Translations under genes and position numbers: made by a program
Notes under the pieces: generated by a model
Told to the model about the DNA's origin: nothing
Databases searched by the model: none
The model's input: only the letters and a program-made list of their open reading frames with translations
Assembly (NCBI GenBank): GCA_003327435.1
Contig: QOQV01000001.1
Location: 463,917-511,651, forward strand
DNA length: 47,735 nt
Reading direction: 5' to 3'
Source of the DNA: Ignavibacteriota bacterium
GTDB taxonomy: Bacteria > Bacteroidota > Ignavibacteria > UBA10030 > BY39
In this document: one piece after another, positions 27,788 to 37,799 of the stretch
Layout: each line of letters starts with the position of its first letter
How positions within the stretch are numbered: the first letter of the stretch is position 1

Positions 27788-29131
27788 TTGGTTCCAGCAC
27801 AAGTTACAATAAGAGACATCATCACAATCTTCAAAAGAAGAAAACTACTTTTCTTCATACCTGTCGTTTTACTTACTTTAATGAGTATTGGCGGTTCATA
27901 TCTCCTACCAAAGTTATACGAAGTTAATACAGTAATCTTGTACCAGAGAAATGATGTTGCTACACCACTACTCGGTCTAGAATTCACTTCAAATATGGGC
28001 GCAGAAGATAGAATACGGATGTATAGGGAGATATTATTAAGTAGATCGGTTTTAGATAAACTAATTGATAGTTTAGGATGGAGAAAAGATATAAAGTCCG
28101 AGCAACAGCTTCAGGTCATTTTTACATCCATAGCAAAGAGAATAGAAATTGCTAATAGAAGCTCAAATACATTTGTGATTGGTTTTAGCGATAGAGATCC
28201 TTACGTTGCACAACAAACAGTTAAAATTTTAACATCCTTATTGATCGAGACCGTATCCAAAGTTCAGACGCAACAAAATGAAAATGCCGTTGCATTTTTT
28301 GAAGGCAAATTGAAAGAAATCAAAGAAAAATTGGATGAAAATCAGAGAAAATTAATGGCTGTTATTGGTAATCGCGTAAGTAGCTTACCAGAACAAGGTC
28401 GGACTCAATACCTTCAAATAGAAAATATTGACAGACAAATAAATCAGATTGAGAATCAGATTGCAATATATCAACAATCACTTCAAACTTTACAAAAAGT
28501 AACACAACACTTAAACATATCCAAAGATAAAGAAGAACTCTATAATCTTGCAAGAAATGATATTCCCTTTGCACAGGATTTGAATGCACTATTAAAAAAG
28601 TACGATGAGATGCTGTTAAGATACACATCAGAATATCCAGAAGTAAAAAAAATTGAAAATCAAATTATACCCCTTCTACAAAGAATAAAGAACTCAATAG
28701 ATTCTGATTTAATAAAAAAGCAATCACTTAAGAATGAGCAGGAAAAAATCCGTCAACAACTAATAGATAATATGCGGGACTCATATGTAAGTTTAAGATT
28801 AAATGGAGAACAAGAATCTGATTACAACCTGTATAAAAAGCTATACGAAGATATGAAAGTTAAATTAGAACAAGCACGTACAACCCGAGATTTAGGATAT
28901 ACCACAGCTAATCAATTTGTAATATTAGATCCCCCTATTTTACCTACCAAACCGACTAAGCCCAAAAAAACTCAGATAGTAATCGCTGGATTCGGATTAG
29001 GAATATTTTTAGGATTGTTATTTGTAATAATAAGAGAACTACTTGATACTACAATTAGAACACCGCGAGATATTGAAATTTTCCAAAAACCAATAATTGC
29101 ATACTTAACTGATGGAAAAGAAGAAAAGTAA
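27788..29131 (+). CDS. GumC/Wzz-family EPS chain-length and export protein
   Basis: 447 residues. Membrane spans at about 18-40 (RRKLLFFIPVVLLTLMSIGG) and 398-420 (IVIAGFGLGIFLGLLFVII) bracket a large periplasmic part with a long coiled-coil region (about 160-330). The Pro-rich PPILPTKPTKPKK before the second span is the Wzz hallmark. It lacks a fused kinase; the ATPase is the next gene. Known role: sets polymer length and links the inner-membrane polymerase to the Wza channel. The start is a TTG at 27788, supported by AAAGGA at 27775-27780. First gene of the rightward operon. Confidence 0.92.
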   Translation: MVPAQVTIRDIITIFKRRKLLFFIPVVLLTLMSIGGSYLLPKLYEVNTVILYQRNDVATPLLGLEFTSNMGAEDRIRMYREILLSRSVLDKLIDSLGWRKDIKSEQQLQVIFTSIAKRIEIANRSSNTFVIGFSDRDPYVAQQTVKILTSLLIETVSKVQTQQNENAVAFFEGKLKEIKEKLDENQRKLMAVIGNRVSSLPEQGRTQYLQIENIDRQINQIENQIAIYQQSLQTLQKVTQHLNISKDKEELYNLARNDIPFAQDLNALLKKYDEMLLRYTSEYPEVKKIENQIIPLLQRIKNSIDSDLIKKQSLKNEQEKIRQQLIDNMRDSYVSLRLNGEQESDYNLYKKLYEDMKVKLEQARTTRDLGYTTANQFVILDPPILPTKPTKPKKTQIVIAGFGLGIFLGLLFVIIRELLDTTIRTPRDIEIFQKPIIAYLTDGKEEK

Positions 29132-29160
29132 ATAATACCAGCCATAAAATAATAGAAAAA

Positions 29161-29922
29161 ATGGATTTAGAAAAAAACATTGATCAAAACATAGAGGACA
29201 ATAAAAACGATAAAATTGTTCGATTACTAAAAAATATAAATATTAACAAAGAAGTTAGTAATTATATTGATAACACCTTTATACAGCATCGCATTTATAA
29301 TTCATTCAATTATTTTTTCTTATCACGAGAGAATAAAGAGATAAATTTCACTTTAGGAGTTACAAGTGCCAAAAGCGGAGAAGGTAAAACTTTAATAGCT
29401 TCTAATTTGGCAGTATCATTAGCTTTGAGTTCAAAAAAGAATACATTATTAATTGATTTAAATATTGCAAATCCAAGATTAAATAAGATATTCGGTACTC
29501 CAATTTCACCTGGTTTGACAGAAGCACTCAACGAAAGTGAAATTAATGTATTTCAATCATCGATTGATTACTTACACATCATCCCGGCTGGTAAGAAATT
29601 ATTAATTCATGAGAAATTCTTTCAATCCAAAGCAAGCAACACAGGCAAACAACAAAAATTAGAACCTTCACTCGGACTAGAACATTTAGCAAGCTTTAGA
29701 GACATAATCTATACCCTCGAACAAAAATACGAATTTATTATTGTAGATATGCCTGCGATAGGTTCTAATACAATACCACCTTTATTTGCTAATCAGTTTC
29801 ATGGACTTATTATAGTTGTTCGAAGTGAACATACTAAAAAAGAAGACATTGATAGTATATTCCATAAAGTGGGTGAAAGAAACGTCATCGGTTTTGTAAT
29901 TAATAATTTTAAAAAAATTTAA
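29161..29922 (+). CDS. BY-kinase/CpsD-like P-loop ATPase of the EPS system
   Basis: 253 residues. Walker A SAKSGEGKT (69-77), Walker A' LLIDLNIANPRL (96-107) and Walker B FIIVDMPAI identify the CpsD/CapB tyrosine-kinase family. An N-terminal helical stretch (1-55) probably contacts the Wzz partner. The C-terminus ends FVINNFKKI without the tyrosine cluster that is autophosphorylated in CpsD/Wzc, so regulation by Tyr phosphorylation is doubtful. Known role: ATP-dependent cycling that controls chain polymerisation and export. It begins 29 bases after GumC. Confidence 0.9.
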   Translation: MDLEKNIDQNIEDNKNDKIVRLLKNININKEVSNYIDNTFIQHRIYNSFNYFFLSRENKEINFTLGVTSAKSGEGKTLIASNLAVSLALSSKKNTLLIDLNIANPRLNKIFGTPISPGLTEALNESEINVFQSSIDYLHIIPAGKKLLIHEKFFQSKASNTGKQQKLEPSLGLEHLASFRDIIYTLEQKYEFIIVDMPAIGSNTIPPLFANQFHGLIIVVRSEHTKKEDIDSIFHKVGERNVIGFVINNFKKI

Positions 29923-29936
29923 ATCTGAGCCTTCTT

Positions 29937-30110
29937 ATGCTATCAATTTTAGGTACAATCGGATTAATGTTATCATTAATCTTAATTGGTAAGAATTATA
30001 AAGAAATTAGATGGACTTCCTTCTTACTTCTAACAATAATAACCATTATACAAGTCGTTATTATACTTTATGTAATGTATACTACCAAGGCTCCTGAATT
30101 CAAACTTTAA
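29937..30110 (+). CDS. 57-residue two-span membrane microprotein
   Basis: An ATG at 29937 opens 57 codons to a TAA at 30108-30110, filling the only gap between the ATPase and the polymerase genes. The product begins MLSILGTIGLMLSLILIG, has a short basic loop (KNYKEIRW), a second span TSFLLLTIITIIQVVIILYV and a short tail MYTTKAPEFKL. Two hydrophobic helices with a charged loop point to a small inner-membrane protein. Spacing is 14 bases before and 2 bases after, in line with the tight operon. No family is recognised. A role with the neighbouring Wzy or Wzz proteins is a guess from location. Confidence 0.65.
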   Translation: MLSILGTIGLMLSLILIGKNYKEIRWTSFLLLTIITIIQVVIILYVMYTTKAPEFKL

Positions 30111-30112
30111 TT

Positions 30113-31597
30113 ATGTTAAATCAATACCTAAATACAACTACAATATTTAAAAAAGAAACTCTCTGGGCTCTTTCATTTGTGTTACTTTCTATTATTGTTT
30201 CACTAATATATCTTCTCTCAAATGGAAGTGTCTTTACAACTGTCGCCATCATACTATTGATCTTAATAATTACATTAACTTTTTACCGATTAACATGGGG
30301 GTTTTATTTATTCATATGTTTAGTTTTGTTATTTGATCAATTTCCTCCGAGAGGATATGGTATAACGATAATCGGAGTTGAATATTTTTTAAACCTGAAA
30401 TCTCTGAATCTTTTTAAAAACATAGAATTCGCCGTAATAAATCCCTTAGAATTACATTTAATCCTGCTTATTTTAGCCTGGATATTCGTATTCATAACAA
30501 GGAAAAATCTATATTTTCAAAAAATACCAAACTGGTTAGCATTAATTCTTCTATTTTTCTGGTTATCGTTATCACTAATCATTGGCTTATCACGTGGGGG
30601 TGATTTTCTACCAGCACTATGGGAACTTAGAGCACTTTTTTATATGGGTTTCATGATTATCATTACACCTCAAATTATTCAATCGAAAAAAGATTTGATA
30701 AATCTAATCTGGTTTATCATTGTAACTTTAACAATAAAAGCATTTATTGGAATAATTCGCTTAATTAGATTAGGTTTTGATTTTGGCGGGAGGACCGAAT
30801 TAACCAACCATGAAGATCCACTCTTTTTTATTTCACTAATGATACTACTTCTAAGTTTTATTTTATTTAAATATAAATCTTCTCAGAAAACTTTTCTTTA
30901 CTATATTTTCCCTTTGATATTTATCATTTTTCTTTTTTCTCAGAGAAGGGCTGCTTATGCGGCATTCTTTATGGGTATAATCGCATTTCTTTTCCTAATA
31001 CAGAAAGAGCATCTAAAAACTCTTTTAAAATTCTTGATTCCATTTCTGATTATTTTCACAATTTACACAACAATTTTCTGGAACAGCACCGGAACAATTG
31101 CAATTCCAGCGCAATTAGTTAAAGCTTCAATTACTGAACCTAAAAATCCATCCGACTTAAGGTTTTACTCAAACCTATATAGAAAAGTTGAAAATTATAA
31201 TCTTGCTCAAACAGTAGTAAAATCACCTATAATTGGGATAGGTTTTGGGAAAAAATACGATCAACCAATACCATTAGTTCACATCCCTTTCCCACTTCAG
31301 GAATATATTCCGCACAATGAGATATTCTGGATTATGGTTAAGAGTGGAGCAATAGGATTCTTTTTCTTTTTCCTTTTCTTTAATTCTTATATATTTCAAA
31401 TTTCACTTCTATATAAAAAAATTGATGATCCCTACTTAAAATCAATTTGTAGTATGATAATTATAGCAACAATCGGGCAACTTGTAGTTTCGTTTTATGA
31501 CTTGCAATTAACCTATTATCGAAATATGATTTTCCTCGGAACACTATTAGGATTACTACCTACAATCAAAACAATCACGGCATTAAACAATAAATGA
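30113..31597 (+). CDS. O-antigen ligase/polymerase family protein (Wzy/WaaL-like)
   Basis: 494 residues with about 12 membrane spans. The Wzy_C landmark FSQRRAAYAAFFMGIIAFLF lies in the middle, followed by a large periplasmic loop (about 350-420, containing IGIGFGKKYDQP and YIPHNEIFWIMVKSGAIG). This H-N-E-x-F/L pattern after the loop is typical of O-antigen ligases and EPS polymerases. In a locus with Wzx and Wzz, polymerase (Wzy) is the more likely role. Its stop overlaps the next ATG (ATGA). Confidence 0.88.
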   Translation: MLNQYLNTTTIFKKETLWALSFVLLSIIVSLIYLLSNGSVFTTVAIILLILIITLTFYRLTWGFYLFICLVLLFDQFPPRGYGITIIGVEYFLNLKSLNLFKNIEFAVINPLELHLILLILAWIFVFITRKNLYFQKIPNWLALILLFFWLSLSLIIGLSRGGDFLPALWELRALFYMGFMIIITPQIIQSKKDLINLIWFIIVTLTIKAFIGIIRLIRLGFDFGGRTELTNHEDPLFFISLMILLLSFILFKYKSSQKTFLYYIFPLIFIIFLFSQRRAAYAAFFMGIIAFLFLIQKEHLKTLLKFLIPFLIIFTIYTTIFWNSTGTIAIPAQLVKASITEPKNPSDLRFYSNLYRKVENYNLAQTVVKSPIIGIGFGKKYDQPIPLVHIPFPLQEYIPHNEIFWIMVKSGAIGFFFFFLFFNSYIFQISLLYKKIDDPYLKSICSMIIIATIGQLVVSFYDLQLTYYRNMIFLGTLLGLLPTIKTITALNNK

Positions 31598-32382
31598 TAG
31601 AATCTATAACAAATAATTTTTCATTCAAGATGGAATCTGTAAAAATTCTAAATGTAATAATTGATAACATATCTATGGTAGATGCCTTGATTTCAATTGA
31701 ACATTTTATTAAAGAAAGCTATAAATCACACATTGTGACTATAAACCCTGAATTCATAATGCAAGCTCAGACCAATGAAAATTTCAGAAATGTTTTAAAC
31801 AATGCAAGACTTCGATTACCAGATGGAATAGGAATCGTGCTCGCATCAAAAATTATTGGAAAACCCATCAAAGAAAGAGTTACTGGTGTTGATACGGTTT
31901 ACGAACTTGCTCGAATTTCAGCATTAAACGGCTGGCGAATTTTTCTTTTAGGAGCGGCTCCAGGTGTAGCAGAAAAAGCAGCTTCAGAACTTATGAAGAA
32001 ATATCCAACACTACAAATCGCAGGAACTTATGCAGGTTCTCCTCACCCAGATGAAGAAAAAGAAATATGTGATAAAATTAACCAAACATATTCAGATATT
32101 TTACTGGTAGCTTACGGTTCACCAAATCAGGATCTGTGGATTGCGCGAAACCTGGATAAATTAAACATAAAAATTGCAATGGGGGTTGGTGGAACTTTCG
32201 ATTTCATAGCTGGGGTAGCTAAACGTGCACCTCAATGGATACGAAAAATTGGTCTCGAATGGTTTTATAGGTTAATGCGTGAACCATATCGCTGGCGAAG
32301 GATGCTAGCTTTACCAAAATTTGCATTAAAAATTATATTCAGTCGATTAGTAAACAAAAAAAGAGAACTACAATTTGGATAA
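31594..32382 (+). CDS. WecG/TagA/CpsF-family (GT26) glycosyltransferase
   Basis: 262 residues. Family motifs: TINPEFIMQAQ (49-59), LRLPDGIGIVLASK (73-86), RVTGVDTVYEL (95-105), YGSPNQDLWIARN and GVGGTFDFIAGVAKRAPQWI, ending in LMREPYRWRRM. Known reaction: adds the second sugar (ManNAc-type in WecG and TagA) to a polyprenyl-pyrophosphate sugar at the inner membrane. It would follow the WecA-like enzyme at 23103-25028. The ATG at 31594 overlaps the previous stop; an ATG at 31630 (MESVKILNV) is an alternative. Confidence 0.95.
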   Translation: MIESITNNFSFKMESVKILNVIIDNISMVDALISIEHFIKESYKSHIVTINPEFIMQAQTNENFRNVLNNARLRLPDGIGIVLASKIIGKPIKERVTGVDTVYELARISALNGWRIFLLGAAPGVAEKAASELMKKYPTLQIAGTYAGSPHPDEEKEICDKINQTYSDILLVAYGSPNQDLWIARNLDKLNIKIAMGVGGTFDFIAGVAKRAPQWIRKIGLEWFYRLMREPYRWRRMLALPKFALKIIFSRLVNKKRELQFG

Positions 32383-33868
32383 AACGATAGCAAAATCAAT
32401 TTTGAAAAATACAGCTGTTTTAATGAGCTCACAGGTAATTACTTGGACAATGAGTTTTATATTGCTGCTATTTTTACCACGATACCTTGGAACAGTTGAT
32501 TATGGCAGACTCTATGTAGCCGGTTCCATTATGACGATATTCTTACTGTTTATAGATTTTGGAGGAAGATATTCTATCTCAAAAGAAGTTGCAAGAAACC
32601 GTGATAAAGTTGGAGAAATTGCTGTTGACGCTATTGGTATCAGAATTATACTTTGGGCAATCTCTTTCATAATTTTAATAGTGTTTGTAATGTTCACGAA
32701 TTATCACAGATTAGAGAAAGCCCTGATTATAATATATGGCATAAGTATGCTGTGGGAAGGAATAAGGAAGGTTTTGTGGAGTTGTTTCCAGGGTTTTGAA
32801 CAGATGCGATTTCCATCAATAGGAGCCATCACAGACCAAATATTCGTGACAATTGCTGCAATAACCGCATTACTTTTAGGAGCAAATTTCTTAATAATTG
32901 GAATAATATATACGATAGGATCGTTCATTAATTTCTTTATTCATTTAAAATATTCATCTGTAATAATTACCGAAATCCCAAAATTTAATTTCAAGGGAGC
33001 TCTTGGTCTGGTAAAAAAAGGGATACCATATTTCTTCTGGTCAATTTTTGGAATTATTTACTATAGAGTCGATGCAATAATGCTATCCTTTATGACTCCT
33101 GAGACGGTGGTTGGTGCTTACGGTGCAGCATATCGGTTCTTTGATATTTTGATGTTCATTCCAAGCATATTCAGTATAGCTGTGTTCCCAATTTTATCTA
33201 GAATATATAAGGATAAAGAAAACCTGGCTTCAACAACAACTAAAAGCATTGACTTTATCGTTTTAGCTGGAATTCCAGTAAGTATTTTAATTTTTATTTT
33301 TGCACCCAATATTATAGATCTCTTCTACGGCTTGAGACAGTATAGCTCATCTGTGATTATTTTAAAAATATTCTCAGTCGGAGTAATACTTGTATACATT
33401 GATATGATTTTAGGAACTGCAATCTTAGCTTCTGATAAATTAAAAGAGTGGACACTAGTCGCATTTGGTGCTGTGATTTTAAATGTTGGTTTAAATTACA
33501 TAATGATTCCGTATACCCAGCAATATTATCATAATGGCGGAATTGGAGCAGCTATTGCCACACTTGTCACTGAACTATTTGTAATGTTATGGGCATTAAA
33601 AATCACTCCTAAAGAAAATTTTTATGGAGCAAAGCCCATGACAATTATAAAAGCTTTATTTGCTGGCATTATTTTATTTTTAATAGTTTATTCACTTCGT
33701 GAGATTCAAATATTCTGGATATTAGAAGCCATATTTGGTTTTTTCATCTATCTAATTCTTCTATTTTTATTTAAGGTATTTGAACCCAAAGAAGTTGAGT
33801 TTTTTAAAGAATATTCAACACTAAAAAATTTAAAAAATATAATTCTTCCAACAAAAGACATAAAATGA
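32375..33868 (+). CDS. Wzx-type polysaccharide flippase
   Basis: 497 residues with 12-14 membrane spans of the MOP/MATE superfamily. The opening ILKNTAVLMSSQVITWTMSF and the segment PRYLGTVDYGRLYVAGSIM are typical of Wzx-family proteins. Known role: moves the lipid-linked repeat unit across the inner membrane before Wzy polymerises it. The start is a TTG at 32375 overlapping the previous gene by 8 bases. The stop overlaps the next ATG. Confidence 0.93.
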   Translation: MDKTIAKSILKNTAVLMSSQVITWTMSFILLLFLPRYLGTVDYGRLYVAGSIMTIFLLFIDFGGRYSISKEVARNRDKVGEIAVDAIGIRIILWAISFIILIVFVMFTNYHRLEKALIIIYGISMLWEGIRKVLWSCFQGFEQMRFPSIGAITDQIFVTIAAITALLLGANFLIIGIIYTIGSFINFFIHLKYSSVIITEIPKFNFKGALGLVKKGIPYFFWSIFGIIYYRVDAIMLSFMTPETVVGAYGAAYRFFDILMFIPSIFSIAVFPILSRIYKDKENLASTTTKSIDFIVLAGIPVSILIFIFAPNIIDLFYGLRQYSSSVIILKIFSVGVILVYIDMILGTAILASDKLKEWTLVAFGAVILNVGLNYIMIPYTQQYYHNGGIGAAIATLVTELFVMLWALKITPKENFYGAKPMTIIKALFAGIILFLIVYSLREIQIFWILEAIFGFFIYLILLFLFKVFEPKEVEFFKEYSTLKNLKNIILPTKDIK

Positions 33869-35094
33869 TGAAAATATTACATATATTCCCTTACTCACCA
33901 ATACCTCCAACATTCGGAGGTGCACTTCGTGTGTATAATCTTATCAAGCAGATGAGTAAATATAATCAAGTCACATTACTTACATTTGGTGATGAAAACA
34001 TTAAACAGGTATTAAAAAATAATTTCTCTAACACGGTAAATGAAATACATACCTGCTATATTCCCAAGTATCGAAGAAAAAAACGACTTGTTCAACTGTA
34101 TTCTTTATTACGAAATCAGAGTTCCTTTAGTCTTATAGCTTATCACAAGCAGATGCAACATATAATAGATAAACTAACATCAGATAACAAATACGACATA
34201 GTTCAATTCGAATTTCCCCATATGGCAAATTATCGGATAAATTCTGATGCCATTAAAATATTAGATGCACATAATGTTGAACATCTAATTTATTACCATC
34301 AGTGGCAATATACAAATTCAAAATTAAGAAAATTCTTTTATAAAAGAGAATATAAAAAACTATTTCACGACGAGATTTCAGCATGTAAAAACCAGGATGC
34401 ATTATTAGTTACTTCTCAAAATGATGCATCAACATTTGATAAATTTATACCTGAAATTCCAAAATATTTAATACCAAACGGAGTTGATACAGAATATTTC
34501 CATCCAACAGAGGAAAATCATGAACAATATTCATTGGTTTTTACCGGCGCATTATCCTACATACCAAATTCAGACGGAGCAATATACTTTATTGAACAAA
34601 TTTTACCACATATACAAAAGATTTATCCTGATATCAAAATTTACATTGTAGGTAAAAATCCTCCTAATAATTTGCTTGAAAAATCATCAAAAAATGTAAT
34701 CATTACAGGTTATGTAGAGGATGTTAGACCTTATGTCTGGAAATCTGCAATTTTCGTTGTCCCATTAAGGATGGGTAGTGGAACAAGATTAAAAATCCTT
34801 GAAGCTCTTGCAATGAAAAAACCGGTTGTAACTACATCAGTTGGCGCAGAGGGTTTGGATGTTATAAACGGAGAAACTGTCCTGATTGCAGATGATCCAA
34901 AGGACTTCGCTGAAAAAGTTATTAATTTAATTAAAGACAACCAACTACAACAAAAGTTAGTTTCGAACGGCTATGAACTTGCAAAGAATGTATATGATTG
35001 GATTGTTATTGGTGAAAAATTAAATGAGGTGTATAAAACTATATACTCTTTTCACAAAAATTCAAGAGTTAAAAAAACAAATCATAAAAAATGA
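33865..35094 (+). CDS. GT4-family glycosyltransferase
   Basis: 409 residues, GT-B fold. The N-terminal acceptor domain starts [20 protein letters not shown] with the glycine loop. The donor domain has [32 protein letters not shown] and the UDP/GDP-sugar motif [20 protein letters not shown] with the EALA glutamate. Known chemistry: retaining transfer from a nucleotide sugar in the cytoplasm. The sequence style recalls the Stp1 sugar transferases described for exosortase-linked EPS loci. An ATG at 33868 is an equally possible start. Confidence 0.93.
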   Translation: MMKILHIFPYSPIPPTFGGALRVYNLIKQMSKYNQVTLLTFGDENIKQVLKNNFSNTVNEIHTCYIPKYRRKKRLVQLYSLLRNQSSFSLIAYHKQMQHIIDKLTSDNKYDIVQFEFPHMANYRINSDAIKILDAHNVEHLIYYHQWQYTNSKLRKFFYKREYKKLFHDEISACKNQDALLVTSQNDASTFDKFIPEIPKYLIPNGVDTEYFHPTEENHEQYSLVFTGALSYIPNSDGAIYFIEQILPHIQKIYPDIKIYIVGKNPPNNLLEKSSKNVIITGYVEDVRPYVWKSAIFVVPLRMGSGTRLKILEALAMKKPVVTTSVGAEGLDVINGETVLIADDPKDFAEKVINLIKDNQLQQKLVSNGYELAKNVYDWIVIGEKLNEVYKTIYSFHKNSRVKKTNHKK

Positions 35095-35672
35095 ATATAA
35101 AAGAAATAATATACCGTACACGCCTAAGATTGAAACGTCATTCGCTATATGAGCACATATTAGGGTTTTTACTATCACGTAAATTTACACGAGCTAAAAT
35201 CTTGGTTGTTTCAGGTGGGAAGCCATTCCCCAAGGTAATCAACCAGGGCGGTGAGCTTTACGCTGAAAACTGTCAATTTTATTCAGGCGTAAGATTAGAA
35301 ATTGGTAAAAATGGTAAGTTAATTATAAAAAACGGAACATACTTGAATCGTAATACTCTAATAGTTGCAAATAAATTTGTAGAAATTGGTAAAGATTGTA
35401 AAATCTCCTGGGATGTTATCATAATGGACACTGATCTTCATCCATTACCAGGTCAAACTGAAACCATTGATAAACCTGTTATAATTGGAGACAACGTCTG
35501 GATTGGCTGTCGTGCCATTATCTTAAAAGGTGTAAAAATTGGTAATGGTGCAATCATTGCTGCTGGTTCTGTTATTACAAAAGATATACCTGAATATTCA
35601 ATTGCAGCAGGAGTTCCTGCAAAAGTTATTTCTGTATATAAAAATTCAATGGAGAATGCTAATGTCAGATAA
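35091..35672 (+). CDS. Hexapeptide-repeat (left-handed beta-helix) acyltransferase
   Basis: 193 residues. After about 60 variable residues, hexapeptide repeats run to the end ([57 protein letters not shown]), finishing AAGVPAKVI. The D-T-D-L-H-P segment ([10 protein letters not shown]) holds the catalytic-type His of the WbbJ/maltose acetyltransferase group. Known role: O- or N-acylation of sugars from acyl-CoA in the cytoplasm. The start overlaps the previous stop (ATGA); the end overlaps the deacetylase gene. Confidence 0.92.
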   Translation: MNIKEIIYRTRLRLKRHSLYEHILGFLLSRKFTRAKILVVSGGKPFPKVINQGGELYAENCQFYSGVRLEIGKNGKLIIKNGTYLNRNTLIVANKFVEIGKDCKISWDVIIMDTDLHPLPGQTETIDKPVIIGDNVWIGCRAIILKGVKIGNGAIIAAGSVITKDIPEYSIAAGVPAKVISVYKNSMENANVR

Positions 35673-36462
35673 TAACAAATCCATTGGAAATTCCAAGAAA
35701 ATTAGAATTCTAATGTATCATCATATCTCAAGGGATAAAAAATTTGTAACGAGACATAAAAATATAGCAGTCCATATTGAAGAATTTAAACTACATCTGG
35801 AAATCTTACAACGATTTGGTTACACAACTATTACTTTTAGAGATTACTCATTATTTAAAGATAATAAGCTTAATCTTCCAAGAAAACCAATTATTCTAAC
35901 ATTTGATGATGGTTATGAATCAATTTATACAGAAGTATTTCCACTGATGGAATATTATGGAATGAAAGGTGTAATATTTATCCTCGGTGATAAAGAAATA
36001 AAATACTCTATGTGGGATTTTCCAGAATTAGAGCCTCTGCCACTTTTAAATGAGCAACAAATTCTCGAACTACACGAAGCCGGTTTCGAAATAGGGGCTC
36101 ATACTTTAACTCATTCTGATTTAACCACACTATCAAGAGAAAAGGCATGGGACGAGATTTCCCGCTCGAGAATGCTCTTAGAAATTCTACTTGGTTCACC
36201 GATTAATACATTTGCTTACACATATGGCAAAGTAAATCCACTCCTAAAGGAGCTTGTTAGAGAAGCAGGTTATAAACATGCTTGCGGTACATATAGTGGA
36301 CCTCCAACTATTGATAAAGATCCGTACGAAATCAGAAGAATATTAATTAATGGAAATCAAAATCTTACCTCATATGTAATGAAACTTCAAAGACCTTATA
36401 TTTATGCTGAGTGGTTATGGTGGAAATATAAAACAATATTCTATAAGAATAACAACAAATAA
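35662..36462 (+). CDS. Polysaccharide deacetylase (NodB/CE4 family)
   Basis: 266 residues from the ATG at 35662. Motif 1 [12 protein letters not shown] contains the metal-binding and catalytic Asp pair (residues 80-85 are TFDDGY), motif 2 [11 protein letters not shown] gives the two zinc His residues (about 147 and 151), and [10 protein letters not shown] is motif 3. Known reaction: removes N-acetyl groups from hexosamine residues. No signal peptide is seen, so it may act on lipid-linked intermediates or be secreted by another route. The frame is open upstream to 35539, but that part lies inside the acyltransferase; GGAGA at 35650-35655 supports the 35662 start. Confidence 0.92.
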   Translation: MSDNNKSIGNSKKIRILMYHHISRDKKFVTRHKNIAVHIEEFKLHLEILQRFGYTTITFRDYSLFKDNKLNLPRKPIILTFDDGYESIYTEVFPLMEYYGMKGVIFILGDKEIKYSMWDFPELEPLPLLNEQQILELHEAGFEIGAHTLTHSDLTTLSREKAWDEISRSRMLLEILLGSPINTFAYTYGKVNPLLKELVREAGYKHACGTYSGPPTIDKDPYEIRRILINGNQNLTSYVMKLQRPYIYAEWLWWKYKTIFYKNNNK

Positions 36463-36467
36463 CATTG

Positions 36468-37799
36468 ATGAAATTACAAATACAAAATAATCAATCAATC
36501 GATACACCATATAAAGAAAAACTGTTAAAAACCAAAATAGTTAATTCAATAGAAGAATTACAGCAATTTAAAACTGACTGGGATAAACTTGTCGACATTT
36601 CAAATGCAACAATTTATCAAAAATCATACTGGTTGTTTAATTGGTGGAAACACTATCACAACCCTGACGCAGATAGAATGCTCATCCTTTTCTTCTATGA
36701 TGATGAGATTTTAGTTGGAATAGCCCCGTTATATATCCACGAAGAAAAATTCTTTGGAAAAACAATTTTTAAAAGATTACTTTTCATCGGAAGTGAAACA
36801 TTACATGGTCAGACCTTTGGATTATTTAACGACAATAGTCCAAGCGATTACCTTGAGATTATTTGCTACCCAAAATATGAAACAAGAATATTTGAGAGTT
36901 TTGTAAATTTCTTAATTAATAACAAAGATCTGTATGATGAAACAATACTCACAAATTTAAATGATAACAATTCTTCATTTAAATATTTACATGAAATCCT
37001 GAAGAATTGTAATTTAAGATTCAAATTTCGGAAAGGAGAAATATGTCCTTATATCAAAACTCCGTCTTCCTTTGAAGATTTTCTTAATAGTAGAACAACA
37101 AGTGTGAAGAGGAGGTTTACTCAATCCTGGAAAGAATCTGGGAAATTATTTAAAATAAAAAAATCTGGTTCATTTGAAGAATTACAGATAGCTTTACGTC
37201 AAATCAAGGAATTACACCAGAACAAATGGAACAAAACTGGATATCCTGGATTCTTTGGTGATTTGAGATACGAAAGGTTTCTTGATGAATTTATAAATTC
37301 ATGTTATAATGATGATGTGATCTGGTGTGGAGTTGCATACAATAATGATAAAGTCATTGCAGGTAGATTAGCATTCAAATACAAAGGAAGATTATATGAT
37401 TATTTATCCGGTATTGATGATACAGCTTTCGAAGCAAAGCGCCGACCTGGACTTGTATTACTGATGCATATGATTAAAGATAGCATTGATGAAAATATCC
37501 CGGTGGTTGACCTCCTTCGCGGAGATGAAGCATATAAAAAAGATTTCACAAATTCCTTTACTACAAATTGGAACTTAAGAATATACAAAGGAAATGTTAA
37601 TGTCAGATATATCTTTGTAATATTTTTACTAATTTTAAAGTTTATTAAGATTCTAATAATTAGAGAAACGATGCTTCTAAAGATCTGGATGAAAGTATAT
37701 AAAATGCCATTATCAATTTATAAATATTCAAGAAACCGTTTTCAATCGCTGGTTAGAAAAATTAAGAATTTCCTAAAAACAAAGAATCAACTGCAATGA
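36468..37799 (+). CDS. FemAB/GNAT-like acyltransferase, subfamily A, copy 1
   Basis: 443 residues. N-terminal GNAT-like half (VNSIEELQQFKTDWDKLVD; YWLFNWWKHY; LVGIAPLYI) and a second half with the PF13480-type core (HQNKWNKTGYPGFFGD, AGRLAFKYKGRLYDYLSGID, PVVDLLRGDEAYKKDF). This is the BioF2-like/FemAB-related fold. Known relatives transfer amino acids from aminoacyl-tRNA or acyl groups to cell-wall or EPS precursors. The GYPGFF motif and the YLSG / LRGDEAYK motifs recur in the product of 42883-44049. The ATG at 36468 is preferred to the TTG at 36465. A C-terminal hydrophobic segment (VRYIFVIFLLILKFIKIL) may tether it to the membrane. Confidence 0.85.
   Translation: MKLQIQNNQSIDTPYKEKLLKTKIVNSIEELQQFKTDWDKLVDISNATIYQKSYWLFNWWKHYHNPDADRMLILFFYDDEILVGIAPLYIHEEKFFGKTIFKRLLFIGSETLHGQTFGLFNDNSPSDYLEIICYPKYETRIFESFVNFLINNKDLYDETILTNLNDNNSSFKYLHEILKNCNLRFKFRKGEICPYIKTPSSFEDFLNSRTTSVKRRFTQSWKESGKLFKIKKSGSFEELQIALRQIKELHQNKWNKTGYPGFFGDLRYERFLDEFINSCYNDDVIWCGVAYNNDKVIAGRLAFKYKGRLYDYLSGIDDTAFEAKRRPGLVLLMHMIKDSIDENIPVVDLLRGDEAYKKDFTNSFTTNWNLRIYKGNVNVRYIFVIFLLILKFIKILIIRETMLLKIWMKVYKMPLSIYKYSRNRFQSLVRKIKNFLKTKNQLQ

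Noticed and set aside
27628-27927. Plus-strand ORF of 99 codons overlapping the start of GumC
   Set aside because: It begins in the regulatory region and overlaps GumC in another frame; its lysine/histidine-rich translation looks non-coding.
35539-35661. N-terminal extension of the deacetylase frame
   Set aside because: It lies within the acyltransferase coding region, its translation does not look like a protein domain, and GGAGA precedes the ATG at 35662.
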